24,023 nt of DNA from UBA11865 sp041570195 (GCA_041570195.1 JBFFWQ010000093.1:1-24023); one strand, 5' to 3'. Shown: positions 7,498 through 14,742, numbered from the stretch's first letter. A program made the numbers and translations. Notes: a model not told the origin generated them from the sequence alone.

Positions 7498-8241
7498 TTA
7501 AGCCAGCCGTTCTATCAACGAGATCACAAAGAGCACCGACAAGAATAGCAGGATCAGCGCGATAATCGGCATCTTCAGCAGTCCGGTGATGATGCTGGCC
7601 AAGACCAACACCAGCATGGCTACAGCGCGCTGGGCAGCCTCACGGCGCCTCCAGGTGAGTGGCCAATCGCTGCGTAGCCATAGTGCGCTCCCGCCAACCA
7701 GGCACAGCAATGCCGCCACGATTAACAGGGCCACGATCTGGTTTCCCGTGATCCAGCCTATGTCCAGCGCCAGCACGCCACAGGAGCCGGCCCGGGCTGG
7801 AAAGGGTACCCGCTGGAACTGCTTCACGCTGGTTATGATCATGTAATCGTAGGCCGCGTCCTCCATAAAGATCGGCCATCGCAGCGTCTGCTTCTCGCCG
7901 GGTTCCAAGGCAATCTGCTGGATATCTTCGCGCAAGAAGGCCAAAGATCCCTCCGCAATATGCGAGCGAATCCGGAGCGTCGTCGGCCGGACGTGGGTAT
8001 TGGCAATGGTTACGCCAATCGTGGCCTCGTCTCTGGGCGTGATTACCAGAGGACAGTGAAGCGAGCGCAGCGCCTCCTCCCTAATCGTCCCTCTGTCGAA
8101 TACAGTGGCCTCCTGGTCAGGCCAGAATATGACAATGCTGAAGACCAGGGCCAATACAAGGCCAACGATAAACAGGCCCGCGCCAATTCGGCTTTGCCAA
8201 TACCCTGCGCCAGAAATGCCTGGCTTAGCAGGAACGCTCAT
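7498..8241 (-). CDS. hypothetical membrane protein with extracytoplasmic domain, 247 aa
   Basis: I chose ATG 8241 (preceded by GAGGG 4 bases upstream) over a start 24 codons earlier that has no site. Order: a membrane segment at about residues 21-41, a beta-rich domain of about 125 residues whose wording (NTHVRPTTLRIRSHIAEGS, LEPGEKQTLRWPI) resembles Ig-like/CARDB-type folds, a second membrane segment at about 168-190, a basic loop (WRRREAAQR) and a hydrophobic C-terminal hairpin (about 205-243). No family recognised. It converges on the cyclase/ATPase gene with a 61-base gap, and no link between them is shown. Confidence 0.78.
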   Translation of the reverse strand: MSVPAKPGISGAGYWQSRIGAGLFIVGLVLALVFSIVIFWPDQEATVFDRGTIREEALRSLHCPLVITPRDEATIGVTIANTHVRPTTLRIRSHIAEGSLAFLREDIQQIALEPGEKQTLRWPIFMEDAAYDYMIITSVKQFQRVPFPARAGSCGVLALDIGWITGNQIVALLIVAALLCLVGGSALWLRSDWPLTWRRREAAQRAVAMLVLVLASIITGLLKMPIIALILLFLSVLFVISLIERLA

Positions 8242-8379
8242 GGCACCCTCGCTTTCTTCAATGCATGCAGCCGGCCAAATGGCCTGGCTGACCCGAGTAC
8301 AATGCGACGCCAATTGTAAATCTGACCGGCCGGAAGCGCCACCGTCCCTTAATGACCGTTGATGGCCTTCAGTTCATCG

Positions 8380-9459
8380 TCAGCCGATGGGAGCCATATC
8401 TTTCGGCCTGGCTCTCGCCAGGTTACCTTCGGCGATGCGACGGGCGGCCGCGTCAGTCGTTATCCTCTCGTCCTGTGAGAGGTGAAATATGCGCGACAGA
8501 GCCTCTCGAACGCTGTCGGAAACCCGCTTCTGCGCTTCACCCGGCGACCAACCCTGCAATTCAATACCGCAGATGGCCATCGCCCCACCGACGTTGACCA
8601 CGTAATCGGGCGCGTAAAGGATACCTCGGGCCATAAGTTGCTCGGCTGCCTCTGGAGTAGAAAGCTGGTTATTGGCCCCGCCGGCAACCGCGCGACACTT
8701 CAGCTGCGGGATGGTGTCCTCGTTCAGCACGCCACCCAAAGCGCATGGCGCGTAAATGTCACAGTCGACGCTTGCGATCAATTGCGCCGGGACAAACTTT
8801 AACCCCAATTCGTCTCGGCACTGACTGATGATCGCTTCATCCACCTCGCTGAATAGCACCTCCACCCCGGCCGCCATCAAATGATCGATTAACCGCCGGC
8901 CGACGCTGCCCACACCCTGGACCAGCACCCGGCATCCCGCCAGTGATGTTCCACTGCTAACCCGGGCGTTGGCGACCTGGATGGCGGTAAATACGCCCAA
9001 CGCCGTATAGGGCCCTGGCGAACCGCCACCGCCGCATTCAGGCGAGCGGCAGAAAATATACGGATGGCCCGTTTCGGCGATGACATCCATATCGGCCGCC
9101 GTCGTGCCTACATCCGGTCCGGTATAGAATAAGCCACCAAGCTGATGAATCAACGCGCCGTACCGTCTCAGTAGATCCGGTCGATCCTGGGCTGCCAAGT
9201 CTTGCGGCACCACGATCACCGCCTTGCCCCCACCCCGATCGAGATCTGGTACGGCGAACTTGTAGGTCATGCCAGCCGATAGTCGAAAGGCGTCCTCGAA
9301 CGCTTCCCCAAGGTTAGCGTAGGGCTTCATCCGCGTACCACCCGTCGCCGGCCCCAGGCGGCTGGAGTGTATGGCGATAATGATCACCGCGCCTGTTGGT
9401 TTATCGTTGTGGACAACGACCGATTGGCCGTTCCAACTCGATAGCAAAGACTCTATCAT
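8380..9459 (-). CDS. Leu/Glu/Phe/Val-type amino acid dehydrogenase, 359 aa
   Basis: The product belongs to the NAD-dependent Glu/Leu/Phe/Val dehydrogenase family, which reversibly deaminates amino acids to 2-oxo acids plus ammonia. Visible marks: ATGGTRM (38-44), MTYK with substrate Lys67, GGGKAV with catalytic Lys79, GPDVGT (114-119) and a Rossmann fold with GVGSVG (182-187). The two-lysine pattern, GP-Y-TA-GV segment and length match leucine dehydrogenases (about 360 residues) better than glutamate dehydrogenases (over 400). Start: ATG 9459 follows AAGGGG 9 bases upstream; the longer frame to 9633 adds 58 residues unlike the family and contains a strong hairpin, so I rejected it. Likely role: branched-chain amino acid breakdown or synthesis. 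It stands alone, with no branched-chain oxoacid dehydrogenase genes nearby. Confidence 0.9.
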   Translation of the reverse strand: MIESLLSSWNGQSVVVHNDKPTGAVIIIAIHSSRLGPATGGTRMKPYANLGEAFEDAFRLSAGMTYKFAVPDLDRGGGKAVIVVPQDLAAQDRPDLLRRYGALIHQLGGLFYTGPDVGTTAADMDVIAETGHPYIFCRSPECGGGGSPGPYTALGVFTAIQVANARVSSGTSLAGCRVLVQGVGSVGRRLIDHLMAAGVEVLFSEVDEAIISQCRDELGLKFVPAQLIASVDCDIYAPCALGGVLNEDTIPQLKCRAVAGGANNQLSTPEAAEQLMARGILYAPDYVVNVGGAMAICGIELQGWSPGEAQKRVSDSVREALSRIFHLSQDERITTDAAARRIAEGNLARARPKDMAPIG

Positions 9460-9588
9460 GAACACACCCCTTACCTGCTGTAATGAATACTCTACGGATG
9501 TCCTGCTCGTTTTGAGCGGCAATTCAATATCAACTGAGTTTTGACGGATGTGTGTCGCCAGTTGGGCGTACTCAGGGCCTACATCTGG

Positions 9589-9611
9589 GGACCGGAAGGA
9601 TTGTCCGGTCC
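9589..9611 (-). terminator. strong hairpin between the SnoaL-like gene and the dehydrogenase
   Basis: Perfect 8-bp arms, GGACCGGA (9589-9596) and TCCGGTCC (9604-9611), around a 7-base loop. On the minus strand it lies 52 bases after the stop of the gene at 9663 and about 130 bases before the dehydrogenase ATG. There is no T tract, so it could be a factor-dependent terminator, an RNA-stability hairpin or a leader structure. Confidence 0.4.
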
Positions 9612-9662
9612 TAAGAGCGTTACAATGTTCCACTCTAAGAATTGAGGCTAAGCGTCGTCATG

Positions 9663-10061
9663 CTACTGCGGTGCGGGCAAACTACTGTTAAAGATGTCGC
9701 GGTGTAACTTCCATTGCCCATTTTCTTGTTTCCAAATGACGATGTGCTTGCCCTGATCAAGCACCTGCCCCTCTTCACCTTTGAGCGTGAATTTCGAAAC
9801 TTCAAAGGCTAAGTTGTCTCGCTCTTCCACTTCGATGATATCTAGCTTTGCTTCCTTAATCCCCGTGTCCATGAGGGCCTGCCAGAATGCCTGAATTGCC
9901 TCTTTGCCCGTCATGAAGTCGCTGTTGGGGGGTAGTAATTGTCCATCGTCTGTGTATAGATCAGCCATGCCGGCCGCATCGCCGCGGCCGAAGGTAACCA
10001 TGAAATCGTTGTTCGCATCGGCGATTACCTCGCGAATATCAACTGGTGTTGCCACATCCAT
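9663..10061 (-). CDS. SnoaL-like / DUF4440 family protein, 132 aa
   Basis: Small cytosolic protein with the NTF2-like cone fold pattern of the SnoaL/DUF4440/SgcJ group. An N-terminal helix with MVTFGRGDAAGMADLYTDDGQLLPPN is followed by the TGKEAIQAFWQALMDTG segment, then a beta sheet ending in GQWKLHRDIFNSS. Length is typical. Members include isomerases, ketosteroid-like enzymes and many of unknown role, so no reaction is assigned. The start at 10061 follows GAGGAGG 9 bases upstream. An extended -10 promoter lies about 210 bases upstream, leaving a long leader that contains inverted repeats. Confidence 0.88.
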   Translation of the reverse strand: MDVATPVDIREVIADANNDFMVTFGRGDAAGMADLYTDDGQLLPPNSDFMTGKEAIQAFWQALMDTGIKEAKLDIIEVEERDNLAFEVSKFTLKGEEGQVLDQGKHIVIWKQENGQWKLHRDIFNSSLPAPQ

Positions 10062-10085
10062 AACTTCAAGCCTCCTCTAAACGAG

Positions 10086-10140
10086 CTGGTCGCAATAGCT
10101 CATGCGAACCAACCGATATGTATCTCAGTATATCGACCAG
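10086..10140 (-). promoter_or_regulatory. nested inverted repeats in the leader of the SnoaL-like gene
   Basis: CTGGTCG (10086-10092) pairs with CGACCAG (10134-10140), 7 bp. CGATAT (10114-10119) pairs with ATATCG (10130-10135), 6 bp around 10 bases. The right arms overlap, so the two structures are mutually exclusive. They could be alternative RNA folds just before the ribosome site, or operator sites. Confidence 0.3.
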
Positions 10141-10272
10141 TATTTCCAATGGTGAGTACGCCCAACCTGCTAAGAGGTTTATCTGGCGAGAAGCCAGAGC
10201 AGTCGAAGAACGGAGCTAAAGGGATTGTTTGCTTGACTCCCCACTCCTTTGACTCGATCACATCCCAAAAAC

Positions 10273-10281
10273 ATTATAGCA
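10273..10281 (-). promoter_or_regulatory. extended -10 promoter element for the SnoaL-like gene
   Basis: Minus strand TGCTATAAT: a perfect TATAAT with an upstream TG. The -35 is weak, as usual for extended -10 promoters. The same 13 bases occur upstream of the GYD gene (13924-13936). Confidence 0.5.
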
Positions 10282-10354
10282 TAGAATTCTTATGTCGTTT
10301 CGATGACTTCTGCAAAAACATGTGCGAGCGTATGTGGTCTCAGGCAAGGAGCAG

Positions 10355-10372
10355 CTCCGGCCGGGGCCGGAG
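10355..10372 (-). terminator. GC-rich hairpin after the aldehyde dehydrogenase
   Basis: Perfect 8-bp arms CTCCGGCC/GGCCGGAG with a 2-base centre (realistically 7 bp with a 4-base loop), 20 bases past the TAG at 10393. No T tract follows, so intrinsic termination is uncertain. Confidence 0.45.
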
Positions 10373-10392
10373 ATGTGGCATTTTCGATCAAT

Positions 10393-12159
10393 CTAGCTAC
10401 GCAGTGCTGTCAGAACCAGACCGGGGAGGCGCCGCCAGGAAGGACCCGCTTCGAATTTGGCCAGTTTTCTGGAGAATTCCAGAGCGCCCTTGGAAACAAC
10501 GGTGAGAGGATCGAGCCTCTTGAAAGGCGCCCGGCTCACGGACTTCTGCGGATATGAAAACATGAGGAAATTGAATGTTTTGCCTGCACCTGATTGAATA
10601 TCATAGATATCCGAGCCCGGAAACGCGCCCCAGGGAGCTGTCATGAAATAGGCGCTGTAATAGGCCAGCATGTTCAGCGACACCGTTCCGTAGTTCAATC
10701 TGGCAATAGCCCGATCGATTGCCGCGGCGATCTCAGGATCGGCAAGGGACTTGGGGTGGACAATGATCGTCGCACACAAGGTTCCCCACAAAGTATCATT
10801 TGCAAACTCGACCGCTCGATCGATGAAACCCGCAGCACTGGATGCCGGTAGGGCCGTCTCGGCCAGAAGACCACAAAAGGCCTCCCGCTTGAAGCATATG
10901 TCATTAGCGTTGTCGGGTTCCAGCTCTGGAATGATGGTCCAGGGAAGATGACCTTGATTGACAGTGCCAAATTGAAGCGCCTCCGCATGGGCCTCAAGGA
11001 ATTCAGCATGGCGAACCTCAGCACCTGGATAATATGCCTTGCGCGTCGGATGATCTTCCAGAAGTCGCCCGGTCTCTTCTATCAGGCTATTTCGCTGCGG
11101 CCAAGATTGGTGCTGGATAATGACCCTGGGCGTGAGGCAGGCAAAACCGGCATTGGCAACCAGCCACGTTGCGATGTGCTTTGACTGTTCCTTGATATCG
11201 GCTTCATCCCAGGGGCCAGGAACGACGATAACTGGGCTCACGTTGCCAAGCTCTCCGGTAAACCGTTTCGTAATCAGCGGTTTACGTTCTGCTTTGCGCT
11301 GCCCGCTTTTGGCATCAGCGCCAAATACGATTGCTTCAAAGGTCTTATCTGAGCCTGTCATATGCAATTCATCCACCGCTGGATGACGGCACAGATAATC
11401 CCCTTGTTCTGCTCCCCCATAGGCAAAAGCCAGAAAACCGCGCTCAACTAACGGTCGAAATCCTTCTTCCATCAGCGGCCCAAGATGGTCGTTGACTGGG
11501 TTTAACTTGAGCACCACCACTTGCAACTCGACAAAGAGTTTATGCAGAAGATCGATGACAGGCAGAACGGAAGCATTGCCGGCACCAAGCACCAGGGCAA
11601 CTTTCCCGCCGAGGGCCGGGTCATGATATGCGGCAGATTGTGTTGCTATCGTTTCCTCGACACTCACTCCTGGTTCCATCCAAACCTCACCGCTTACGCC
11701 TGGAAACAGGAAACGATCGTGCAACGATAGTGGAAAGACGGGCGCCACCACCTGTCCATCGCTGCCGTACGTCAAAGCCTTCGGAATCCTCGGCCGTCCC
11801 TGTTCTTGGATCTCGACCAGTGACTGGCCTAGCGCTCGGAGCGCTCTATGAACGGTGGCCAGGATGGTCCACTCTTCAGCCTCGCCAAATGAGTGCCTGC
11901 GAAGGCCCTTGGCCTGGAGCTCAGCATTTATCCATGATTCATTCAGAGTGGGTAACCGTTCACGGATTTCTTCTACGAACGATAGGCGTTCGGCAATCTT
12001 GAGTCGAACCCACTCGTCCTTGTGCGCTTGCAGCCTGGTCAAAAGCTCGTCGATATCCTGCGGCCGCGTAATGTGGGCTGGCTTGATCAAGTCGGCGAAA
12101 TATGGCGAGCCAGCTATTAATGTCTGATCTTTCTGTCGCGCACTTTTGTGGATGCCCAT
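10393..12159 (-). CDS. aldehyde dehydrogenase superfamily protein, 588 aa
   Basis: NAD(P)-dependent aldehyde dehydrogenase fold. Catalytic Cys341 lies in NAGFACLTPR, and the activating Glu303 in TGELGN occupies the place of the usual ELGG motif. The coenzyme-binding segment is LVLGAGNASVLPVIDLLHKLF (split here as residues 189-199 and 200-209), with Lys218 downstream, and HMTGSDKTFEAI (266-277) is the usual strand-turn after the Rossmann part. All key residues are present, so it is probably active. At 588 residues it is about 100 longer than typical members, mainly at the N-terminus; the substrate is unknown. I chose ATG 12159 (GAAGG 7 bases upstream) rather than 12231, which would include the repeat-bearing promoter. 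It follows an MDR dehydrogenase on the same strand, 215 bases away. Confidence 0.88.
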   Translation of the reverse strand: MGIHKSARQKDQTLIAGSPYFADLIKPAHITRPQDIDELLTRLQAHKDEWVRLKIAERLSFVEEIRERLPTLNESWINAELQAKGLRRHSFGEAEEWTILATVHRALRALGQSLVEIQEQGRPRIPKALTYGSDGQVVAPVFPLSLHDRFLFPGVSGEVWMEPGVSVEETIATQSAAYHDPALGGKVALVLGAGNASVLPVIDLLHKLFVELQVVVLKLNPVNDHLGPLMEEGFRPLVERGFLAFAYGGAEQGDYLCRHPAVDELHMTGSDKTFEAIVFGADAKSGQRKAERKPLITKRFTGELGNVSPVIVVPGPWDEADIKEQSKHIATWLVANAGFACLTPRVIIQHQSWPQRNSLIEETGRLLEDHPTRKAYYPGAEVRHAEFLEAHAEALQFGTVNQGHLPWTIIPELEPDNANDICFKREAFCGLLAETALPASSAAGFIDRAVEFANDTLWGTLCATIIVHPKSLADPEIAAAIDRAIARLNYGTVSLNMLAYYSAYFMTAPWGAFPGSDIYDIQSGAGKTFNFLMFSYPQKSVSRAPFKRLDPLTVVSKGALEFSRKLAKFEAGPSWRRLPGLVLTALRS

Positions 12160-12196
12160 TCCAAGACCTTCTGGAGAAGCGGCTCGTGACAAAAAC

Positions 12197-12202
12197 AGTA
12201 TA
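12197..12202 (-). promoter_or_regulatory. -10 element of the aldehyde dehydrogenase promoter
   Basis: Minus strand TATACT, 38 bases before the ATG at 12159. No consensus -35 is visible; the expected place is occupied by the tandem repeat at 12211-12242, suggesting an activator-dependent or repressed promoter. Confidence 0.4.
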
Positions 12203-12210
12203 CCACGAAC

Positions 12211-12242
12211 CACATACTCTCGTATGCACATACTCTCGTACG
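12211..12242. repeat. two tandem 16-bp operator-like repeats
   Basis: Two direct copies of CACATACTCTCGTATG (12211-12226; second copy 12227-12242, 14 of 16 identical). Each unit contains a dyad: CATAC-TCTC-GTATG is perfect in the first and has one mismatch in the second. The pair lies over the -35 region of the aldehyde dehydrogenase promoter, which is the expected place for regulator binding. Confidence 0.55.
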
Positions 12243-12374
12243 ATTTCGTCAGGTCATCCTGCGCAGCACTCGCGTATCAATTCCCTTTCTTCGACCGAGA
12301 AGGGGCGCTTTTCGTGCGTGGTTGCCGGTGGTTGTTTGTGATGCTGGAAGGGGAGATAGGCCGTTCTACCTGCT

Positions 12375-13424
12375 TCAATACGTCAGCAGTACCTTGATGG
12401 CATCTTCGGGATGTGATTGGATCAACTGATAGGCTTCGGCCGCCTTTTCGAACGAGATTCGATGCGTTATCAGCCCATCAGTTATTAACTTACCTGAAGC
12501 GATTAGCTCAGTCGCCGCTTGATGAATCCGTTCCCGATTCCAGGTCGGGTGATCGCGATGGGGGCAATCCCAGACGCCCATACTTGAAAGCAACGTCACT
12601 CGATTGTGATGCCACTCAGCGCCAAGAGTTAGAGGCGTTCCGCCTCCCCGATAGAAGCCTCCAGCAACCACTGTGCCTCCCATTTGGACGACGCGAATCG
12701 CGTCATTCAATGCTCCATAGTTGCCCGAGAATTCGATGGCGACGTCCGCGCCGTGAAGAGGGGTATTAGCCTTGATCACAAAGGCAACGTCTTCAGCGGT
12801 GGGATCATGGGCGGAATCGGCGCCGAATCTAAGCGCCAATTCTCGCCGTGATTTCAGTGGGTCGACGGCTGCGACCCAGGATGCACCGTCGAGTTTTGCC
12901 AGTTGCAAAGCCAACAGCCCAATCACGCCCATGCCAAACACCACGACGGAATCGCCCAGCTTGATATGAGCGTCATGAATCGCTTGCAGAGCAACACCGG
13001 CCAGCGCCAGGAAGCTCGCTTGCTCAGGCTGGATTCCGGCCGGCAATGGAGCGACCTGGCCCAGCAGAGTGGGTAGATCTTCATGAAAAGTATGGGTTTG
13101 GCGGTGACGTAAGGGCAAATGGACACGCTCTCCCACTTCAAATCGCGAGACGTCAGGCCCGATGTCGATCACCTCACCAACCCACTCATAGCCCAACAGG
13201 ACCGAATCGATCAGGGGTTCTTTTCTTGGCACAAACAGGCGCAGTTCCTTGTCAAACTCTTTTTCGACAAAGGGATTGTTGCCTGTAAAGAGGTTCATCT
13301 CTGTGCCATGACTGATGCCGCTCATGATCGCCCGGGCGCGCACTTCGCCCGATTGAAGCGCTGGATCTTCGTACTGGACAAACGTTATTTCGCCCGGAGC
13401 GATAAGTTGAAGTTCCAACGGCAT
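12375..13424 (-). CDS. MDR-superfamily (zinc-type alcohol) dehydrogenase lacking zinc ligands, 349 aa
   Basis: Medium-chain dehydrogenase/reductase: an N-terminal GroES-like domain, then a Rossmann domain with GMGVIG (164-169) and an acidic residue (AAVDPLKSRRE) after the second strand, pointing to NAD(H). The catalytic zinc ligands of alcohol dehydrogenases are replaced: SGISHGTE (35-42) where CxxD is usual, and GYEWVGEV (78-85) where GHE is usual. The structural-zinc four-cysteine loop is absent. The SGIS-GTE signature resembles the branch containing bacteriochlorophyllide dehydrogenase BchC, but nothing else here suggests bacteriochlorophyll, so only a general oxidoreductase call is safe. 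ATG 13424 follows GGAAGGA. A 6-bp inverted repeat lies 66 bases upstream. Confidence 0.88.
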   Translation of the reverse strand: MPLELQLIAPGEITFVQYEDPALQSGEVRARAIMSGISHGTEMNLFTGNNPFVEKEFDKELRLFVPRKEPLIDSVLLGYEWVGEVIDIGPDVSRFEVGERVHLPLRHRQTHTFHEDLPTLLGQVAPLPAGIQPEQASFLALAGVALQAIHDAHIKLGDSVVVFGMGVIGLLALQLAKLDGASWVAAVDPLKSRRELALRFGADSAHDPTAEDVAFVIKANTPLHGADVAIEFSGNYGALNDAIRVVQMGGTVVAGGFYRGGGTPLTLGAEWHHNRVTLLSSMGVWDCPHRDHPTWNRERIHQAATELIASGKLITDGLITHRISFEKAAEAYQLIQSHPEDAIKVLLTY

Positions 13425-13489
13425 AAGTAGAATCCTTCCCGGTTGGACCGGAGGATCAAGGCCTTTTCAGGCGAGGTCAAATGATGGCA

Positions 13490-13503
13490 GTATCGGTCGA
13501 TAC
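13490..13503. promoter_or_regulatory. operator-like palindrome upstream of the MDR gene
   Basis: GTATCG-GT-CGATAC, perfect 6-bp arms, 66 bases before the ATG at 13424 and 51 bases beyond the end of the GYD gene. Confidence 0.4.
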
Positions 13504-13553
13504 GCCTATAGATGCCCCTTTCCCCCACGTATTGGTGATGCTAAGATTTGTTG

Positions 13554-13874
13554 TTACTGTCCCGGTGGACGATATTCCACAGTCTTTCTGACTGCCCGGT
13601 CAACCTCTTCCGGGGTGAGAAGAACAACTGTCTTGGTCTTCAGCGTTCCGCTGGCATGTCCAACCATAGAAGTAGCAGCAGCGCTGACGTTGTCCGGCAG
13701 GTCGACGACGGCATAAAAGTCGTTGTCGCCAAAGGCGAAATAATACGCCTCCAGCGTTCCACCCAAACTCGCTATGGCCTGTTCAGCCGCTTCCTGCCGC
13801 TTTGAGCCTCCTTCTTTGAGCAGACCCTTCAAACCCTCCTCAGTGTACGAACCATGGATCATGTACTTTGGCAT
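13554..13874 (-). CDS. GYD-domain protein, 106 aa
   Basis: The product starts MPKYMIHGSYTEEGLKGLLKEGG and has a ferredoxin-like alternation with GGTLEAYYFAFGDNDFYAVVDLPDN in the middle, matching the GYD family (PF08734; named for a Gly-Tyr-Asp motif, here GDND). Family length is about 95-105. Members are uncharacterised, dimeric alpha-beta barrel-like proteins. Start ATG 13874 follows AGGAG at about 11 bases. It is divergent from the OsmC-family gene and upstream of the MDR dehydrogenase on the same strand. An extended -10 promoter lies 52 bases upstream. Confidence 0.88.
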   Translation of the reverse strand: MPKYMIHGSYTEEGLKGLLKEGGSKRQEAAEQAIASLGGTLEAYYFAFGDNDFYAVVDLPDNVSAAATSMVGHASGTLKTKTVVLLTPEEVDRAVRKTVEYRPPGQ

Positions 13875-13925
13875 TTTTCACTTACTCCTATTAGGCGCTA
13901 CGAATCGGCCGACATCCTGCTTCAC

Positions 13926-13934
13926 ATTATAGCA
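13926..13934 (-). promoter_or_regulatory. extended -10 promoter of the GYD gene
   Basis: Minus strand TGCTATAAT within a 13-base block (13924-13936) identical to that at 10271-10283. It predicts a transcript start near 13919, 45 bases before the ATG. Confidence 0.55.
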
Positions 13935-14037
13935 TATCAAGATCCGTTCCATTCCGTTGGGAGCACTGGAATCAAGTGGCGCTGGGCGAAAAGCTCGGCC
14001 GCTTCTTCTCACGCGATCATGGTTTTACATCCTAGCT

Positions 14038-14052
14038 GGTACGAATCGTACC
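14038..14052. promoter_or_regulatory. 15-bp palindrome upstream of the OsmC-family gene
   Basis: GGTACGA-A-TCGTACC, perfect 7-bp arms around one base, 58 bases before the ATG at 14110 and close to a GTGACA box (14056-14061). Position and symmetry suggest a repressor operator. Thiol-peroxidase genes of this family are often under MarR/OhrR control, but the bases do not match the AT-rich OhrR site I know. Confidence 0.5.
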
Positions 14053-14109
14053 CGGGTGACAGCATAACGGTATACGATATCTGCGCTGTTCACCAGGAGG
14101 AAGCTTGAA

Positions 14110-14526
14110 ATGATCGTCAATGCTCGAAGTCTATCAGGATATCAGGTCGAGATCACCGCCGGTAGCCATCGCCTGGTCGCCGACGAGTCGGTTGGGGCCG
14201 GGGATGACGCCGGTCCTGATCCATACGGTCTGCTCCTTACGGTATTAGGCGCCTGCAAGGTCATGACTGTTCAAATGTACGCCGGCCGCACGAAGTGGCC
14301 CCTGGATGGCGCCAAGGCCAGACTGACTGTGCATAAGATCCACGCCCATAACGGTGAGGACTGTGAGAGCGATCCGAATACCCGCGTCGACATCATCGAG
14401 GTGGAATTGACTCTCCTTGGCGACTTGACGGCGGAGCAGGTCAGTCGCCTGGCTCAGATCGCGGACCGTTGCCCGGTGCATCGAACGCTGACGGGCGAAA
14501 CCACGATACGCTCAAGAGTGGTCTAG
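14110..14526 (+). CDS. OsmC family protein, 138 aa
   Basis: Small thiol-dependent peroxidase family member. The first conserved Cys49 lies in LGACKVMTVQMYA and the second Cys121 in IADRCPVHRTL, the pair that reduces organic hydroperoxides in OsmC/Ohr proteins. PDPYGLLLTVLGAC is the typical helix lead-in. A third Cys85 (GEDCESD) is extra. Length is usual. By its sequence style it fits the broad OsmC-like (YhfA-type) group better than classical Ohr, so peroxidase activity is inferred, not certain. The start follows AGGAGGA about 8 bases upstream. Its promoter region carries a 15-bp palindrome, and a hairpin lies 60 bases past the stop. Confidence 0.92.
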   Translation: MIVNARSLSGYQVEITAGSHRLVADESVGAGDDAGPDPYGLLLTVLGACKVMTVQMYAGRTKWPLDGAKARLTVHKIHAHNGEDCESDPNTRVDIIEVELTLLGDLTAEQVSRLAQIADRCPVHRTLTGETTIRSRVV

Positions 14527-14585
14527 CCGGTCGATTTCGCCGGCCGGATAACACATACACGTGCATAGCGCTCTGTACGATGTGT

Positions 14586-14606
14586 GCCATCGCGGAAGCC
14601 GATGGC
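14586..14606 (+). terminator. hairpin after the OsmC-family gene
   Basis: Perfect 7-bp arms GCCATCG/CGATGGC with a 7-base loop, followed by TATTT, 59 bases past the stop. Confidence 0.4.
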
Positions 14607-14714
14607 TATTTCGTGCCGTTTAAGCCGCGATGTTCCTGCCAGAGTTGGTTAGGAATGCTCCCGTTTGTCAACAGGCTTCATGTCCAAAGGGATGCGCGCC
14701 ATTCCCCCGCACAT

Positions 14715-14742
14715 TTACCACATGCCCCCCATCGGTTACAAT
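14715..14742 (+). promoter_or_regulatory. promoter-like pair in a gene-poor stretch
   Basis: TTACCA (14715-14720), 16 bases, TACAAT (14737-14742). No intact gene follows for 600 bases; it may drive the decayed region or a small RNA ending at the T tract near 14940. Confidence 0.3.

Larger units (their letters stand above)
10062..10392. other. intergenic leader and terminator region
   Basis: No gene seen. It holds, from left to right: paired inverted repeats in the leader of the minus-strand SnoaL-like gene (10086-10140), an extended -10 for that gene (10273-10281), and a GC-rich hairpin just after the stop of the aldehyde dehydrogenase (10355-10372). Confidence 0.6.

Noticed and set aside
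9460..9633. 58-codon N-terminal extension of the amino acid dehydrogenase
   Set aside because: Family members start at the position chosen; the extension includes a strong hairpin and the inner ATG has a good ribosome site.
12211..12242. Two tandem repeats considered as a CRISPR or phage attachment site
   Set aside because: Only two units with no spacers and each is an internal dyad; promoter position explains them better.
13119..13430. 103-codon plus-strand ORF opposite the MDR gene
   Set aside because: Antisense shadow without ribosome site; the minus-strand frame has an intact Rossmann motif.
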